Below are positions 35,861 to 44,898 of a stretch of 64,000 nucleotides of DNA, piece after piece. Positions within the stretch are counted from its first letter, which is position 1. Every line of letters begins with the position of its first letter. The stretch is from CAWKOH01 sp963851245. Lineage in GTDB: Bacteria > Actinomycetota > Acidimicrobiia > Acidimicrobiales > Palsa-688. A program made the translations under genes and the position numbers. Below the pieces are notes generated by a model. The model did not search any database. It was not told where the DNA came from and saw only the letters and a program-made list of their open reading frames with translations. Location of the stretch: positions 1-64,000 of the forward strand of contig CAWKOH010000013.1 of assembly GCA_963851245.1 (NCBI GenBank). The letters are read 5' to 3'.

Positions 35861-36255
35861 CAGCAGCCTCCCTGGAGAAGTCCTCGATCCAAAACGAATG
35901 TCGTGACTACGTGCGTGCGCCGAGAACGTTGCCCACTTGGGCCTTCGCGCTCGGCCGCCACCCGGGCGGTGATGTCTCGCACCGCGGCGAGGACCCGCTG
36001 CCCCCTTTCGGTTTGACACGGACTCAAGCTGATCTCGAGAGGGAACATCGCACCATCGGCGCGGAACCCGGTCCGGTGAGCCCGATGCGCCCGCCGCAGC
36101 GCTCCCGGGAGCAGAACCTCCACCGGGTGTACCACCAGGTCCTCGCGCCTGTAGCCGGACAACTCCTCGATCCGGCGGTTGACCAGAAGGATCTCGCCCC
36201 CCTCGCCGACCATCATCATCCCGTCAGGCGCCGCCTTCACCAACGCCGCCGCCAT
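35857..36255 (-). CDS. PAS domain protein, first gene of cytochrome b operon
   Basis: A 132-residue cytoplasmic protein: ALVKAAPDGMMMVGEGGEIL, VNRRIEELSGYRREDLVVHP, MFPLEISLSP and RVLAAVRDITARVAAERE. This is a complete PAS fold apart from a shortened loop before M-F-P-L-E-I-S, with no kinase or cyclase after it. PAS domains sense redox, oxygen or ligands. Its stop overlaps the start of the 59-residue membrane gene, so it is coupled to the cytochrome operon. It could also be a truncated kinase input domain. Confidence 0.65.
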   Translation of the reverse strand: MAAALVKAAPDGMMMVGEGGEILLVNRRIEELSGYRREDLVVHPVEVLLPGALRRAHRAHRTGFRADGAMFPLEISLSPCQTERGQRVLAAVRDITARVAAEREGPSGQRSRRTHVVTTFVLDRGLLQGGCW

Positions 36256-36901
36256 AGCCTCATCCAGGGGCCCACCGAACCTCTAGGGCCACCGGGATCT
36301 CCGACAACAGAGTCAGCATCACAAATCAGCACCCGAACGGTGCCCAAGCGGGAGCTGCCCGTCGTGAACTGCCCAGCCTGCCCTGGCGCCACGCAACCTC
36401 GTCTTGAGTTGAGCACCCCGCTTATCAGGATGCGGTCGTCCGTGGCGCCGGGGACCTTCGCCAGGGTCTAGAGCAGAGCACCTGACGACACGAAGAACAC
36501 CAGTATGCACCCACCCGGTCGACCGCGCAAACGCCGACGCAGTCTCCTCACCCGAAGCCAGGACCGTCCTTCAGGCGCTCTGACCGAATCGACCAGCGAT
36601 GTGGTGGCCTCGCTACTCAGCTGGGTGGTGGTGTGGCCGGAGGTGCCTCGAAGGAGCCCGATAAGAAGCCCAGCCAGGCCACACCTAGACCCATCGTGGC
36701 TCGCCGGGGAAGCTTCGAGTAGGGCCGTATGGACTATCCCGGGGCCTAAGGTTGGCCTGGGGGCCCACCGTCGGCTGGGTAGGTCGGGAGAACTGATGCC
36801 GATTCCGTATCGCTTGCTCCAGGAATCGGTGCCTATCTCATCGAGGTGGCGCTGCCAAGGCCACCTAAGAATCGCGGGAGGGGCCTGGCGCCCGCAGTTA
36901 G
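36256..36901. other. No recognisable gene
   Basis: About 650 bases upstream of the PAS gene; nothing recognisable on either strand, though the operon promoter must lie here. Confidence 0.3.
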
Positions 36902-36921
36902 AAAGGGCCGTCCGGCCCTTT
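36902..36921 (+). terminator. Hairpin terminator candidate
   Basis: AAAGGGCC / GGCCCTTT perfect stem with a GTCC loop followed by CTGTCC. It lies 36 bp before the ribosome binding site of the next gene. Confidence 0.5.
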
Positions 36922-36972
36922 CTGTCCTATGGGTTGGGCGCATTCTGGATGTAGGAGAAAGGAGGTGAAGTC

Positions 36973-37377
36973 ATGGCCATACACAAGGAACGGGTAAGAA
37001 TGCGTCTCACCGATGACGGGCTCACGAATATCGACTCGAACGTTCCGGCCAACCATGAAGAACTGGCTCGCCAGCAGGCAATCAAGCAGATCGAACGCAG
37101 ACGCCACTTCCGCATCGAAGCCGTTGCCTCGGCCATCGGCATGGCAATTTTGGTGGCGATCTGGGCCATCTCCGAGTACCACAACGCGGGTGGTTGGCCG
37201 ACACAGGGATTCAGTCAAAGTTCTGGAATCCACGACGTATGGAACTACTGGATCGTCTATCCGATCGGCGCTTGGGTGCTGATCCTTGGCGCACGTGCCC
37301 GGTCCGTTTACGGACACAAGCCCATCTCAGAGAGCGAGATCAAGCGCGAGATCGAGCGTCAGGCAGGCACGCGCTGA
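36973..37377 (+). CDS. Small two-helix membrane protein (2TM-like)
   Basis: A 134-residue protein: a charged N-terminal helix (HEELARQQAIKQIERRRHFR), two membrane helices (AIGMAILVAIWAISEY and YWIVYPIGAWVLILGA) and a basic C-terminal helix. It resembles the bacterial 2TM domain family, which often sits near histidine kinases; function unknown. The ribosome binding site AAAGGAGGTGA (36958-36968) is a near-complete anti-Shine-Dalgarno match, the strongest in the window, suggesting high translation. Confidence 0.7.
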   Translation: MAIHKERVRMRLTDDGLTNIDSNVPANHEELARQQAIKQIERRRHFRIEAVASAIGMAILVAIWAISEYHNAGGWPTQGFSQSSGIHDVWNYWIVYPIGAWVLILGARARSVYGHKPISESEIKREIERQAGTR

Positions 37378-38067
37378 CCATTGACCGCCCTGGCAGATCC
37401 GTCGCCTATGTGGGGATGCCCGCCATCAGACGTAAGACTTGTCCGGCGATGGAGCGTCGCCGTCGAGGCGAGGTGAATCCGTTTCCATCCAACCGTCGGC
37501 CGATCACCGCGGCCGAACGGTCGGGCATGTCGGACGATGCTTATGCAGCGACCTCGTCGTCAGGGTCACATTCCCTCGGTCGCGCGGGCACCAGGGAGAC
37601 CAGCCAGCCAGACTGCGACTTCATGGTCCCCATCTCCCGACCGAAAGTTTCAATAAGATCCCGAACGTCACCCCATAATCTCGGCGGCTTGGGCGCCCAA
37701 ATGGCTGGGTAGGCGGGACGCTCAGTGCTGGTCGGAGAGAAGATCGCTTACCGCCGCAAGCGCGCCCGAACATCGCATCTGAGTGCGGCCGATCGGTTGA
37801 ACACGCCAGACTCAGGCCGCTCATAGACGGTTCCCGGAAGACCTGGGCTGAGGTCGCCTCAAGCCGAGGTGTCCCATGTCGTCCGCCCAGAATGTCCCTG
37901 GCCGCCTTGCATGCAGCGGACACGGAAGAGTTCCGACCCGCCCCAGATGAGGCGATAGAGGAAGGAGAGCGCGGGGCGGGAGGTTCGCAGTGCGAAAGAC
38001 GCTGGTCAAGCTGGGTGGGGAGCATGTGCTCCCTTCACAACGTGTTGTGGGGCCGTGTCGCCCGCGT
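37378..38067. other. No recognisable gene
   Basis: About 690 bases between the 2TM gene and the universal stress protein; open frames lack motifs. Confidence 0.3.
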
Positions 38068-38511
38068 CTAGAGGGTGTGCACGATGAGTAGGTGGCAGGG
38101 ACAGTGGTGGGAGACCTTGCTGGGGACGTCGCCCAGCAGGAACCGCTTGCCCGCCTCCATGCTCCGATTGCCGACCACGACGAGATCGGCATTGACCTCC
38201 TCGGCCACGTCGAGGATCGCCGACGCCGGGTGGCCTGGGCGGGCAAATACGTCCGATGGAACGCCAACCTCGCCGGCGCGGTCGGCCGCGGCGGCGAGCA
38301 CCGACCGGGCGACGTAGGCCTCGTCGACCTCCGCCCGCCTGTCGGGCGGCAGGCCCCGCTGGTGCGCGTAGATCTCGTCAGGCGTGAGCGGCCGGTAGGC
38401 CATAACGATATGCAGGCGGCCGGTCTCTTGGGCCGCGAGATGGATGGCGTGATCGACAGCGTGCAAAGCCGCGGGAGAGCCGTCCGTGCCGACCACGATT
38501 TCTCGGTACAC
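38068..38511 (-). CDS. Universal stress protein
   Basis: A protein of about 147 residues with the UspA fold: VYREIVVGTDGSPAALHAVD at the start, LHIVMAYRP, and the ATP-binding motif VVVGNRSMEAGKRFLLGDVP ending SHHCPCHLLIVH. ATP-binding USPs respond to hypoxia, starvation or redox stress. GTG 38511 puts the conserved fold at the N-terminus; ATG 38547 gives 12 extra unconserved residues. It is divergent from the SRPBCC/metal ATPase pair. Confidence 0.85.
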   Translation of the reverse strand: MYREIVVGTDGSPAALHAVDHAIHLAAQETGRLHIVMAYRPLTPDEIYAHQRGLPPDRRAEVDEAYVARSVLAAAADRAGEVGVPSDVFARPGHPASAILDVAEEVNADLVVVGNRSMEAGKRFLLGDVPSKVSHHCPCHLLIVHTL

Positions 38512-38788
38512 CGCTCCAGTCCTCCACGTCGGCGCGATAGCCCACATTAGGGGCTGGCGCGTCCCCCTGTCCTACGAACAGCGCTACACCGACACTCCAG
38601 CATGAGCATGCACAGTCGAAGGCTGCGACAGTCACGCGCATTGGGAGATCGCGGGAGGCCGCCGTCGAGTTCGACGAGGTCTCGGGACTATCACCCCCCG
38701 TCGACACCAGGCAGTCGCTGTGCGTCCGCCCGAAAAGGGGGGTCCTTCGCCTCTGGCCGTCTTCACACGGGCGCGCGGCAATTGTGGA

Positions 38789-39478
38789 ATGAAGCTTAGG
38801 CGTAGGGCCACCGACGGCGTAACCGGGTGTGGTGTGGCGATGGCCGGGGTCGGGATCTTGGCTGGTGTCAGCGTCTTCGTTGCGACCTACCCGTGCTGGA
38901 GGCCTTGGTGCCTCTCGTGGGGGGCGACGGGGGAGGAGGTCGACGGCCGGCTGCCGGGCGACGACCTGCTTGTGGACACGAGCGTGATCACGACTCGTGC
39001 CGTATCGATCGATGCCCCGCCCGAGGCGGTCTGGCCGTGGCTGGCCCAGATGGGATCGGGGCGTGGCGGGCTGTACACCTACGACTGGATCGAGAACCTC
39101 TTGGGGCTTCAAATGCACAGCGTTGACGTCGTGCTGCCCCAGTTTCAGGACGTCAAGGTTGGTGACGCCCAGACCCTGGGCCAAAAAGGTCCGACATTGC
39201 GAATAGCGGTCTGCGAGGAAGACTGCCACCTCGTCTTGCGCTCGGATGACGGTCACTGGGTGTGGGCCTTCATCCTTCAGCCGGAAGGGACTGGAACCAG
39301 GCTGCTCAGCCGCAACCGGATTGCCGTCCCCGGCGCCTCTAAGCCTATGCAGCGGTTCTACCGCTACGTGATGGAGCCCGGCAGCTTGATCATGGAGCGC
39401 AAGATGCTTCTCGGCATCAAGGAACGAGCCGAGCGCCTGGTGACCGTCGGCCCCTCTCTTTTCACCCCGGTGGCGTGA
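38789..39478 (+). CDS. SRPBCC-like protein with membrane anchor
   Basis: A 229-residue protein with an N-terminal hydrophobic helix (GVAMAGVGILAGVSVFVATY) and a START/SRPBCC-type domain (TRAVSIDAPPEAVWPWLAQM, then GGLYTYDWIENLLGLQM), ending in a helix ERKMLLGIKERAERL. The A-P-P-E-x-V-W-P-W-L pattern is typical of polyketide-cyclase-like lipid- or ligand-binding domains. It ends 22 bp before the metal ATPase, probably in the same transcript. Ligand unknown. Confidence 0.75.
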   Translation: MKLRRRATDGVTGCGVAMAGVGILAGVSVFVATYPCWRPWCLSWGATGEEVDGRLPGDDLLVDTSVITTRAVSIDAPPEAVWPWLAQMGSGRGGLYTYDWIENLLGLQMHSVDVVLPQFQDVKVGDAQTLGQKGPTLRIAVCEEDCHLVLRSDDGHWVWAFILQPEGTGTRLLSRNRIAVPGASKPMQRFYRYVMEPGSLIMERKMLLGIKERAERLVTVGPSLFTPVA

Positions 39479-39500
39479 CAGAATCAGCCGGGCCCCGACG

Positions 39501-41840
39501 ATGAGCACCACCTCCCCGCGCCGGCTGCCTTGGGAAGGGGCCCTCTTGTCCACGACGCTGGCCGGGCTCGGGGCGGGCGGCGTGTGCTACCTGTCCGGCT
39601 CCCACCGGTTGGCGACGCTGGCGTGGACCGCAACGACGATTGTGGGCGTCCTCGCCGCCGCATGGTGGGTCATCGATGCCCTCCGCCACGGCCGCCTGGG
39701 AGTCGACCTGATTGCTCTGCTGGCACTGTGCGGAGCGCTGGTCGTGCACGAGGAGCTCGCCGGTGCGGTCATCGCGGTCATGTTGGCCACCGGCCGGGCC
39801 CTCGAAGCGTGGGCGGCCGGACGGGCCAGCCATGAGCTGCGAACCCTGGCCGAGCGCGCTCCTCGCCAGGCGCACCGTCACGGGGCCGATGAGCTGGAGA
39901 CGGTGCCACTCGAGACCGTTGCCGCCGGCGATCTGATACTGGTACAGCCGGGCGAGGTGGTGCCCCTGGACGGACTGGTGGTGGCTGCTGCGGCGGTCAC
40001 CGACGAATCCGCTCTCACCGGGGAGTCGGTCCCCGTCGAGCATCCGACCGGCGACGCAGTCCGCAGCGGTGTCGTGAACGCCGGTGGGCCCTTTGATCTG
40101 CGAGTCACGACTTCGGCGGCCGAGAGCACGTATGCCGGGATCTTGCGGCTGGTCGAAGAGGCAGCAGCGTCGACGCCGCCCTTCGTGCGCCTGGCAGACC
40201 GCTTCGCGGTATGGTTCCTGGCCGCGACCCTGATTATCGCCGGGGTCGCCTGGGGGATCTCGGGAGAGTTGTCTCGGGCCGTCGCCGTGTTGGTGGTGGC
40301 CACACCCTGCCCCCTCATTCTGGCCGCCCCGGTAGCGTTCGTGGCAGGCTTGTCCCGCACCGCCCAACGGGGAGTGATCGTGAAGGGAGGCGGGGTGTTG
40401 GAGCGGCTGGCCCGCTGCCGCACCCTGCTCTTCGACAAGACCGGCACCATCACCACCGGCCGGCCCACGGTGGCGGCCGTCGTTCCCGCCGGCAGCCTGT
40501 CCGCTGATGAGATGCTGCGCCTGGCCGCCTCTCTCGACCAGGTATCCCCACACGTGCTGGCCAGCGCAGTGGTGCAGGCCGCCATTCAGCGGAGTCTGCC
40601 CCTGACCCTTCCCAGCGGCGTGGAAGAAGTCCCAGGCCGTGGGGTGCGGGGACGGGTTGGCCGGCACGACGTCACCGTAGGACGGGCGGACTGGGTCGGC
40701 GTAACCCCCGGAGCCGATTGGGCCCGCCGGGTCCGCCGGCGCGCCGAGTCCGAGGGGGCCTTGACCGTCTTCGTCGGCGTCGATGGGATACCGGCCGGGC
40801 TGATCGTCCTCGACGACCCCATCCGCGCTGACGCCGGGCGCAGCATCCGGGCCCTGCGACGAGGCGGTATCGACCGGGTCATACTGGTCACCGGCGACCG
40901 GGCTGTGGTGGCCGAGACGGTCGGCGCCGTGATCGGGGTGGACGAAGTCCTCGCCGAAAGAACTCCAGCCGAGAAGGTCGACGTGGTACGCGTCGAGCAC
41001 GCCCGCGCACCGACGATCATGGTCGGCGACGGCCTAAACGACGCCCCCGCCCTCGCCCTCGCCGACGTCGGGGTGGCCATCGGCGCCCGAGGCGCCACCG
41101 CCTCGTCTGAGGCAGCCGACGTGGTACTCACCGTCGACCGCCTCGATCGCCTGGGAGAGGCCACCGTGATCGCCCGCCGGTCCCGGCGAATGGCCCTGCA
41201 GAGCGTGCTCGCCGGCATGAGCCTCTCGGCGGTCGCCATGATGGTGGCCGCCTTGGGCTATCTGCCGGCCGTGTGGGGGGCCATGCTGCAAGAGGCGATC
41301 GACGTGGCCGTGATCCTCAATGCCCTGCGCGTCCTGCTGACCGCACGTGTGGGCCCCCGGCTCGAAGATGAAGACGCCGAGCTGGCCCAGCGGTTCACCA
41401 CCCAACACGTCGCTATCCGGGCGGCCCTCGACCAGCTCGGCCAGGCGGCTGACGCGCTCGGGTCGGAACCACCGGTCGTGGCGATCGCCCGGGTCCGTGC
41501 CGTGCACGCGCTCCTCGTCGACGAGGTGCTCCCACACGAGCAGGCCGAAGACCAGACGCTGTACCCGGCCCTGGCCCGGGTCCTCGGCGGCACCGACCCC
41601 CTGGCGCCCATGAGCAGAGCTCACGCCGAGATCGCTCATCTGGTCCGGCGGCTCGGACGGCTCCTCGACGACATCGACCCCATCGAGCCCGATGAGGCCG
41701 ACCTCTCGGAGCTTCGTCGCATCCTCTACGGGCTCCAGGCCATCCTCCGTCTGCACACCCTCCAAGAGGAAGAGAGCTACCTGTCCCTGGCAGAGACCGA
41801 AGTCCCCATCGACGCGGCTGACCGTCTCCCGGGCGGCTAG
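39501..41840 (+). CDS. P1B-type metal ATPase with C-terminal hemerythrin domain
   Basis: A 779-residue heavy-metal pump. P-type motifs: TGES actuator loop, membrane TPC motif (VVATPCPLILAAPVAF), DKTGTITTG phosphorylation site, TGD and GDGLNDAPAL. The usual S-x-H-P is S-P-H-V-L-A, and the last helices contain LQEAIDVAVILNALRV. T-P-C plus this ending match subgroup P1B-5 (Fe/Ni/Co-type). Residues about 630-770 form a hemerythrin-like four-helix bundle with His/Glu ligands (TTQH, LPHEQAEDQTLYP, RAHAEI, LHTLQEEESYL), which likely binds iron and senses metal or oxygen. No N-terminal metal-binding domain. Confidence 0.87.
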   Translation: MSTTSPRRLPWEGALLSTTLAGLGAGGVCYLSGSHRLATLAWTATTIVGVLAAAWWVIDALRHGRLGVDLIALLALCGALVVHEELAGAVIAVMLATGRALEAWAAGRASHELRTLAERAPRQAHRHGADELETVPLETVAAGDLILVQPGEVVPLDGLVVAAAAVTDESALTGESVPVEHPTGDAVRSGVVNAGGPFDLRVTTSAAESTYAGILRLVEEAAASTPPFVRLADRFAVWFLAATLIIAGVAWGISGELSRAVAVLVVATPCPLILAAPVAFVAGLSRTAQRGVIVKGGGVLERLARCRTLLFDKTGTITTGRPTVAAVVPAGSLSADEMLRLAASLDQVSPHVLASAVVQAAIQRSLPLTLPSGVEEVPGRGVRGRVGRHDVTVGRADWVGVTPGADWARRVRRRAESEGALTVFVGVDGIPAGLIVLDDPIRADAGRSIRALRRGGIDRVILVTGDRAVVAETVGAVIGVDEVLAERTPAEKVDVVRVEHARAPTIMVGDGLNDAPALALADVGVAIGARGATASSEAADVVLTVDRLDRLGEATVIARRSRRMALQSVLAGMSLSAVAMMVAALGYLPAVWGAMLQEAIDVAVILNALRVLLTARVGPRLEDEDAELAQRFTTQHVAIRAALDQLGQAADALGSEPPVVAIARVRAVHALLVDEVLPHEQAEDQTLYPALARVLGGTDPLAPMSRAHAEIAHLVRRLGRLLDDIDPIEPDEADLSELRRILYGLQAILRLHTLQEEESYLSLAETEVPIDAADRLPGG

Positions 41841-42197
41841 CTGCTGTTCGAGCGCTCGCTGAAGAGCTAACTCGATGCTGGGAGCTGAACCGCTGCCCGT
41901 CTCCCTCAGACGCCGCGATCCATTGCAAAAGACGGCCATCTAGATCTCATCCTTGCCGGCTTGGGCGAACTCGGGCAGGGGGGCTCAGCAGGGCAGCCGA
42001 CGACGCGCAACCGCGAACCTCAGCCCCGAGGGGCGGGCGGTGGCCAACGCTCCTACGTCGGGGATGCTCCGGGGCGGTCTCGGCAACCGGGATACGACGG
42101 CAGGCTTGGCCATGACACGCTGCACGCTGGAGTACGCGTGTACGGTCGGAGCATCGTGGTGGGGCTTTCTGGACCCAACAGTCTTAGGCAAGACCGC
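41841..42197. other. Intergenic, nothing recognised
   Basis: No gene seen; the open frame here is an upstream extension of the lipoprotein hydrolase without conserved sequence. Confidence 0.3.
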
Positions 42198-43214
42198 GTG
42201 CTGACGGGCGCGACTCGCCGCGACAGTCTCCGTCTCCTCGTTGTCACGATGCTGTGGGGGTTGGTTCTCGGAGAACTCGCGGCGTGCAGCACTGCACCAC
42301 AGCCGGTCGCCAGTCCGATAAGGGTGGCCACAACGGTCGGGCCTCCCACGATCGCTTCGGCCACTACATTGGCGCCCACGCGGGTGCCGCCCACTACGGC
42401 GGCCACCGTCCCCCCGGTTGGGCCGCCATATGTGCTTAGGCAGACAACGGTACGACTGGTAGATCGGAGCCGCCCGACTACGAGCCGGGGTCGGGTCATC
42501 AGCCCCTTCCGAACCCTGACAACCCTGGTGTGGCTGCCCGCCGCGCCGGGGCAGTGGCCGCTGGTCGTGTTCGCTCACGGCTTCGGCGTGGGCCCACAAA
42601 CCTACGCGTCCCTGCTTGAGACGTGGGCTGCCCACGGCTATGTGGTCGCCGGCCCCGAGTTTCCTCTCACCGACCCGGCGGTCGCCGGCTCCAACCTCGA
42701 CGAGAACGACATCACCAATCAGCCCACCGATCTCCGCTTTGTCACCGACAGTCTCATCGCCCCCACTTCGCCAGTCGCGGCCCACATCGCCCAGGCCCGG
42801 GTGGCCGTGGCCGGCCACAGCGACGGAGCCGAATCCGCCCTGGCAGCCAGCCTGGCCCCGGCGCCTGCGGGCGAGGGCCGGTACCGGGCGGTGATCGTCA
42901 TGTCGGGGCAACCGGTGCCCGGTTTGGGCGCCGTGACTAATCCGCCCATCCTGGTCACCCAAGGCGACGCCGACACCATCAACGCGCCGACGTGGGGTCT
43001 ACAAACCTGGCAACAGGCTGCGCCGCCCAAGTATTTCCTGGACATTCACGGTGGCGGCCATCTCCCACCACTGCAGGCGGGCAGCACCTGGTTACCGGGC
43101 ATTGAGGCGGCCAGCATGGCCTTCCTGGACGCCTACGTGGCCGCGGACAAGCCCGCGTCCGATATAGCGGCCGCGGTCAGTAGAGCTCCGTTGCTCTCGC
43201 TCCGATCCGGCTAA
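42198..43214 (+). CDS. Lipoprotein alpha/beta hydrolase (PAF-AH/dienelactone type)
   Basis: A protein of about 338 residues: signal LRLLVVTMLWGLVLGELAAC with lipobox L-A-A-C, a Thr/Pro-rich linker, then a hydrolase domain with WPLVVFAHGFGVGPQTYASL, nucleophile elbow AGHSDGAESAL, acid Asp in LVTQGDADT and His in HGGGHLPP. This fits secreted esterase/lipase proteins of the platelet-activating-factor acetylhydrolase or dienelactone hydrolase type. GTG 42198 is placed just before the signal peptide; a start at a nearby Met (ATG in VVTMLWG) would be too short. Confidence 0.75.
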   Translation: MLTGATRRDSLRLLVVTMLWGLVLGELAACSTAPQPVASPIRVATTVGPPTIASATTLAPTRVPPTTAATVPPVGPPYVLRQTTVRLVDRSRPTTSRGRVISPFRTLTTLVWLPAAPGQWPLVVFAHGFGVGPQTYASLLETWAAHGYVVAGPEFPLTDPAVAGSNLDENDITNQPTDLRFVTDSLIAPTSPVAAHIAQARVAVAGHSDGAESALAASLAPAPAGEGRYRAVIVMSGQPVPGLGAVTNPPILVTQGDADTINAPTWGLQTWQQAAPPKYFLDIHGGGHLPPLQAGSTWLPGIEAASMAFLDAYVAADKPASDIAAAVSRAPLLSLRSG

Positions 43215-43494
43215 TAGCCGAATCGCGCCCCGTTCGAGCGTCCGTCGTTATTCGTCTGTACGCTGTCATCAACTGACGAAACAATGTCTCGCTTTGAGGT
43301 TGCTCCCCGCCGGGAGGATGGCGAGTCGTCATGTTCGTTACGGGTGCATGTGACAAGGCGTATCTCGCTCTCGGCCCACGTTCACAAGAGGGCTCGGAAG
43401 TCTCACGCCTTGACGACGTCGAGCCATAGGCCACTACGCCGACGCCAACCTCGGGCTGATCTGACGAACGCCACCCGCCCGCGCCCGGCGCGGC

Positions 43495-43719
43495 GTGGGC
43501 CCACTGCTCGACCGGCTCGACGAAGCGGTCGCCGCCGTCGGTGGCCGGGTGTACCTGTCCAAGGACTCCCGCCTCCGGCCCGACCTCCTCCCGTATATGT
43601 ATCCCGACCTCGCGCGCTGGCAATCCGTCCGGCGCCGGCTCGATCCCGAGGGCCGTCTGCGCTCAGACCTGGCCAGGCGGGTGTGGACACTGTGCGACGA
43701 GAGGGAGGCGAGGTCGTGA
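43495..43719 (+). pseudogene. DprE1-like oxidase C-terminal fragment
   Basis: About 70 residues: LLDRLDEAVAAVGGRVYLSK, DSRLRPDLLPYMYPDLARWQ and RRLDPEGRLRSDLARRV. This is the C-terminal end of DprE1-type FAD oxidases (decaprenylphosphoryl-ribose 2'-oxidase family, which ends with an essential Lys in the K-D segment). The FAD domain is missing. It overlaps the next gene's start as GTGA, the standard dprE1-dprE2 order, so an operon lost its first gene's body. Confidence 0.65.
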
Positions 43720-44477
43720 AGGATGCGCTGGGGGCAGTCCAGACCGTCGCCGTGGTAGGCGGCAGCTCTGAGATCGGCGTTGCCATCGCCTCCCGGCTGG
43801 TCGGGGCCCGTCGGGCCAGCGTGGCACTGGCCGGCCGTCACGAGGACGCCCTCGCAGCCTCAGCTGAGACGATCAGGCGGGCGGGGGCAGGACGCGTCGA
43901 GCTGATCCACTTCGACGCCTCTGCCACCGCCGGTCACGAAACATTCGTCGAGGAGCTGGCAGGGACCATGGGGGATCTCGACGTGGTGATCGTGACCTTC
44001 GGTCTCCTCGGCGACCAGGCCGTCGACGAACAGGGCGGAGAGGGCGCCGTGGCTGTGGCCACCACGAACTACGTTGGGGCCGTCTCCGTGTGCCTCCCCC
44101 TGGCGCGCCTGCTCCGAGCACAGGGGCACGGCACGCTGGTCATCTTGAGCTCCGTGGCAGGGGAGCGAGTACGCCGCGCCAACTTCATCTACGGCTCGAG
44201 CAAAGCCGGCCTGGATGGGTTCGCCCAGGGGCTCTCCGACTCGATGGCCGGCTGCGGGGCATCGGTGATGATTGTTCGCCCCGGCTTTGTGCACACCAAG
44301 ATGACCGCCGGTTCGCGGCCCGCTCCCTTCTCCTCCACCCCGCAGGAGGTCGGCGGAGCTGTGGCGGCAGCTATTGCATCGGGAAAGGACATTGTCTACG
44401 TACCGGGTTACCTCAGGCTCCTCATGCGGCTGGTCCGGCACCTTCCTCGCCGTCTGTTTCGGCTGATCGAGCGTTGA
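43716..44477 (+). CDS. Short-chain dehydrogenase, DprE2-like
   Basis: A 253-residue SDR: VAVVGGSSEIGVAIASRLVG (NAD-binding G-x3-G-I-G variant), LVILSSVAGERVR, active-site YGSSKAGLDGFAQGL and IVRPGFVHTKMT. The sequence and position after a DprE1 remnant match decaprenylphosphoryl-2-keto-ribose reductase (DprE2), which completes epimerisation to the arabinose donor of the cell wall. The S-E-I-G motif is characteristic. With DprE1 truncated here, activity would need another DprE1. It is otherwise intact. Confidence 0.7.
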   Translation: MKDALGAVQTVAVVGGSSEIGVAIASRLVGARRASVALAGRHEDALAASAETIRRAGAGRVELIHFDASATAGHETFVEELAGTMGDLDVVIVTFGLLGDQAVDEQGGEGAVAVATTNYVGAVSVCLPLARLLRAQGHGTLVILSSVAGERVRRANFIYGSSKAGLDGFAQGLSDSMAGCGASVMIVRPGFVHTKMTAGSRPAPFSSTPQEVGGAVAAAIASGKDIVYVPGYLRLLMRLVRHLPRRLFRLIER

Positions 44478-44498
44478 CGGGGCGATGCCGTGAGGGGC

Positions 44499-44770
44499 CT
44501 ATACGTTGGTTTCGTCTGTGGGTGCGATGTGCGGATCGGGGAGGTCCCCAGCCGCCCCGCCTGCTCCTCCTTCCGGGCAATCGGCGTCGATCGTGTAGCA
44601 GGTCATCGATAACGATCCGTAGGCGTAACTCTCGATTAGTACGTCGGGCGGCCGGTCAGCGGCGGCGGCCACGCCGGCGAAGTACAGCAGGGGAATGAAG
44701 TGATCGGGCGTTGGCATCGCTTGCAGGTAGTCGGCATGTTCGGTGAGACGAAGAACGTCTTCTGCGCTCG
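44499..44770 (-). pseudogene. Extradiol dioxygenase (DODA/YgiD-like) C-terminal fragment
   Basis: Residues LTEHADYLQAMPTPDHFIPL and LYFAGVAA, then YAYGSLSMTCYTID, are the C-terminal part of class III extradiol dioxygenases of the 4,5-DOPA type, including the conserved P-T-P-x-H-F-x-P-L. The upstream 190 or so residues are missing: the gene is cut by the IS110 fragment at 44774. Confidence 0.65.
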
Positions 44771-44773
44771 AGT

Positions 44774-44898
44774 TTCGTGCCGCCGCCCGAAGTCCGTCGA
44801 TTGCGGGACCTCACCCGCTACCGCAAGCGGTTGATCCAGACTCACACCGCCGAGTGCCAGCGGGTGCAAAAGGCGCTCGAGGACGCCGGGATCAAGCG
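44774..44898 (+). mobile_element. IS110-family transposase fragment
   Basis: Encodes FVPPPEVRRLRDLTRYRKRL followed by IQTHTAECQRVQKALEDAGI, characteristic of the segment after the DEDD catalytic region in IS110/IS1111 transposases. Only about 41 residues remain; no ends or other transposase parts are visible. It lies exactly between two genes truncated on the sides facing it. Confidence 0.7.

Noticed and set aside
39462..41000. Long antisense frame over the metal ATPase
   Set aside because: It is a GC-driven shadow of the ATPase gene, with low-complexity composition and no homology.
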